NCBI GenBank assembly: GCA_903853285.1 | Contig: CAINTF010000288.1 | Location: 1 to 14,107 of the forward strand | From: an uncultured Acidimicrobium sp. | Lineage (GTDB): Bacteria > Actinomycetota > Acidimicrobiia > Acidimicrobiales > Ilumatobacteraceae | Direction of reading: 5' to 3' | DNA length: 14,107 nt | Part shown: positions 13,752 to 14,107 of the stretch, one piece after another | How positions within the stretch are numbered: position 1 is the stretch's first letter | How the letters are laid out: every line of letters begins with the position of its first letter | Notes under the pieces: model-generated | Told to the model about the DNA's origin: nothing | The model's database searches: none | The model's input: only the letters and a program-made list of their open reading frames with translations | Made by a program: the position numbers and the translations under genes

Positions 13752-14107
13752 GTGCTGGTGTGGATGGATCTTGAGATGACTGGGCTTGACCCGGAAACCG
13801 ACGTGATCGTAGAAATAGGCACCCTGATTACCGACGACAATCTTGCGATCGTTGCCGAGGGCCCCGATCTTGTAATCCATCAACCCGATTCGGCACTTGC
13901 CCTGATGCAGCCAATTGTTGTTGAGATGCACACGAAATCTGGGCTCCTTGAAGCCATCAAGACTTCGACCGTCACTCTTGAAGATGCCGGCAATGCAACG
14001 CTTGAATTCATCAAGTTGCATGTGCCCGAGGCCAGATCGGTGCCGCTGTGTGGAAACTCGATCGGTACCGACAGACGCTTTCTTGCAAAGTATTTGCCGG
14101 AGATCGA
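13752..14107 (+). CDS. orn: Oligoribonuclease (DEDDh 3'-5' exoribonuclease), 5' part only
   Basis: From GTG 13752 to the right edge 118 residues can be read: [20 protein letters not shown], with the first two catalytic acids D6 and E8 in MDLEMTG, then [11 protein letters not shown], the MHTKSGL segment at about 59-65 (substrate contact, MxxWHxKSGL-like in many members), and [19 protein letters not shown] with the third acidic residue D107. The remaining His and Asp motifs lie beyond the window. Orn degrades two- to five-nucleotide RNAs, chiefly dinucleotides such as pGpG from cyclic-di-GMP turnover, in the cytoplasm; family members have about 180-200 residues. The motif set makes the call firm although the gene is cut. 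It is divergent from dut and has a leaderless-type promoter. The opposite strand is also open here but shows no protein-like features. Confidence 0.95.
   Translation, partial: MLVWMDLEMTGLDPETDVIVEIGTLITDDNLAIVAEGPDLVIHQPDSALALMQPIVVEMHTKSGLLEAIKTSTVTLEDAGNATLEFIKLHVPEARSVPLCGNSIGTDRRFLAKYLPEI

Noticed and set aside
13719..14021. A 100-residue open frame on the minus strand opposite orn.
   Set aside because: The plus strand encodes clear oligoribonuclease motifs over the same bases, and the minus-strand product has no family features.

Overview
The window looks like a chromosomal segment of a moderate-GC actinobacterium, most likely of the class Acidimicrobiia or a related planktonic lineage. 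The signs are a monoderm-type Tad pilus operon without a secretin, a BTAD/SARP-type protein, a probable deazaflavin(F420)-dependent oxidoreductase, a SEC-C-tagged methionine aminopeptidase, and several gene starts that look leaderless (TAnnnT about 6-8 nt before the start codon, no Shine-Dalgarno). The lineage call is inference; there is no rRNA or tRNA here to fix it.

Layout. (1) 1-100, minus: 5' end of a probable deazaflavin-dependent nitroreductase-family protein, cut by the left edge. (2) 138-7215, minus: a tightly packed Tad (tight adherence / Flp type IVc pilus) operon, transcribed leftward as cpaB-like SAF protein, tadA ATPase, tadB, tadC, a 102-nt gap, flp-like pilin, two tadE-like and one tadG-like pseudopilins, and finally a large membrane-anchored protein with a C-terminal SARP winged helix and BTAD. 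Most junctions are 4-nt ATGA/GTGA overlaps. (3) 7216-7377: divergent control region with an imperfect 10-bp inverted repeat. (4) 7378-9319, plus: map (with N-terminal SEC-C zinc motif) and coaA. (5) 9335-10643, minus: a three-gene operon of a thiamine-binding-family (YkoF/MTH1187-like) protein, a DauR/YheO-type HTH protein and a HAD phosphatase. (6) 10743-13275, plus: an M20 amidohydrolase and a family III CoA-transferase. (7) 13276-13722, minus, dut; and 13752 to the right edge, plus, orn (partial), divergent from a very compact 29-nt promoter region.

How they work together: TadA powers assembly of pilin subunits through the TadB/TadC membrane platform, with the CpaB-like protein and the TadE/TadG pseudopilins as accessory parts. 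No TadZ and no prepilin peptidase lie in the window, so the peptidase must be elsewhere. The membrane BTAD protein closing the operon is the least conventional element. The remaining genes are housekeeping (protein N-terminal maturation, CoA synthesis, dUTP removal, short-RNA decay) plus two small metabolic operons of unproven substrate. No mobile elements, CRISPR arrays, tRNAs or rRNAs were seen, and there is no gene-free stretch longer than about 160 nt.
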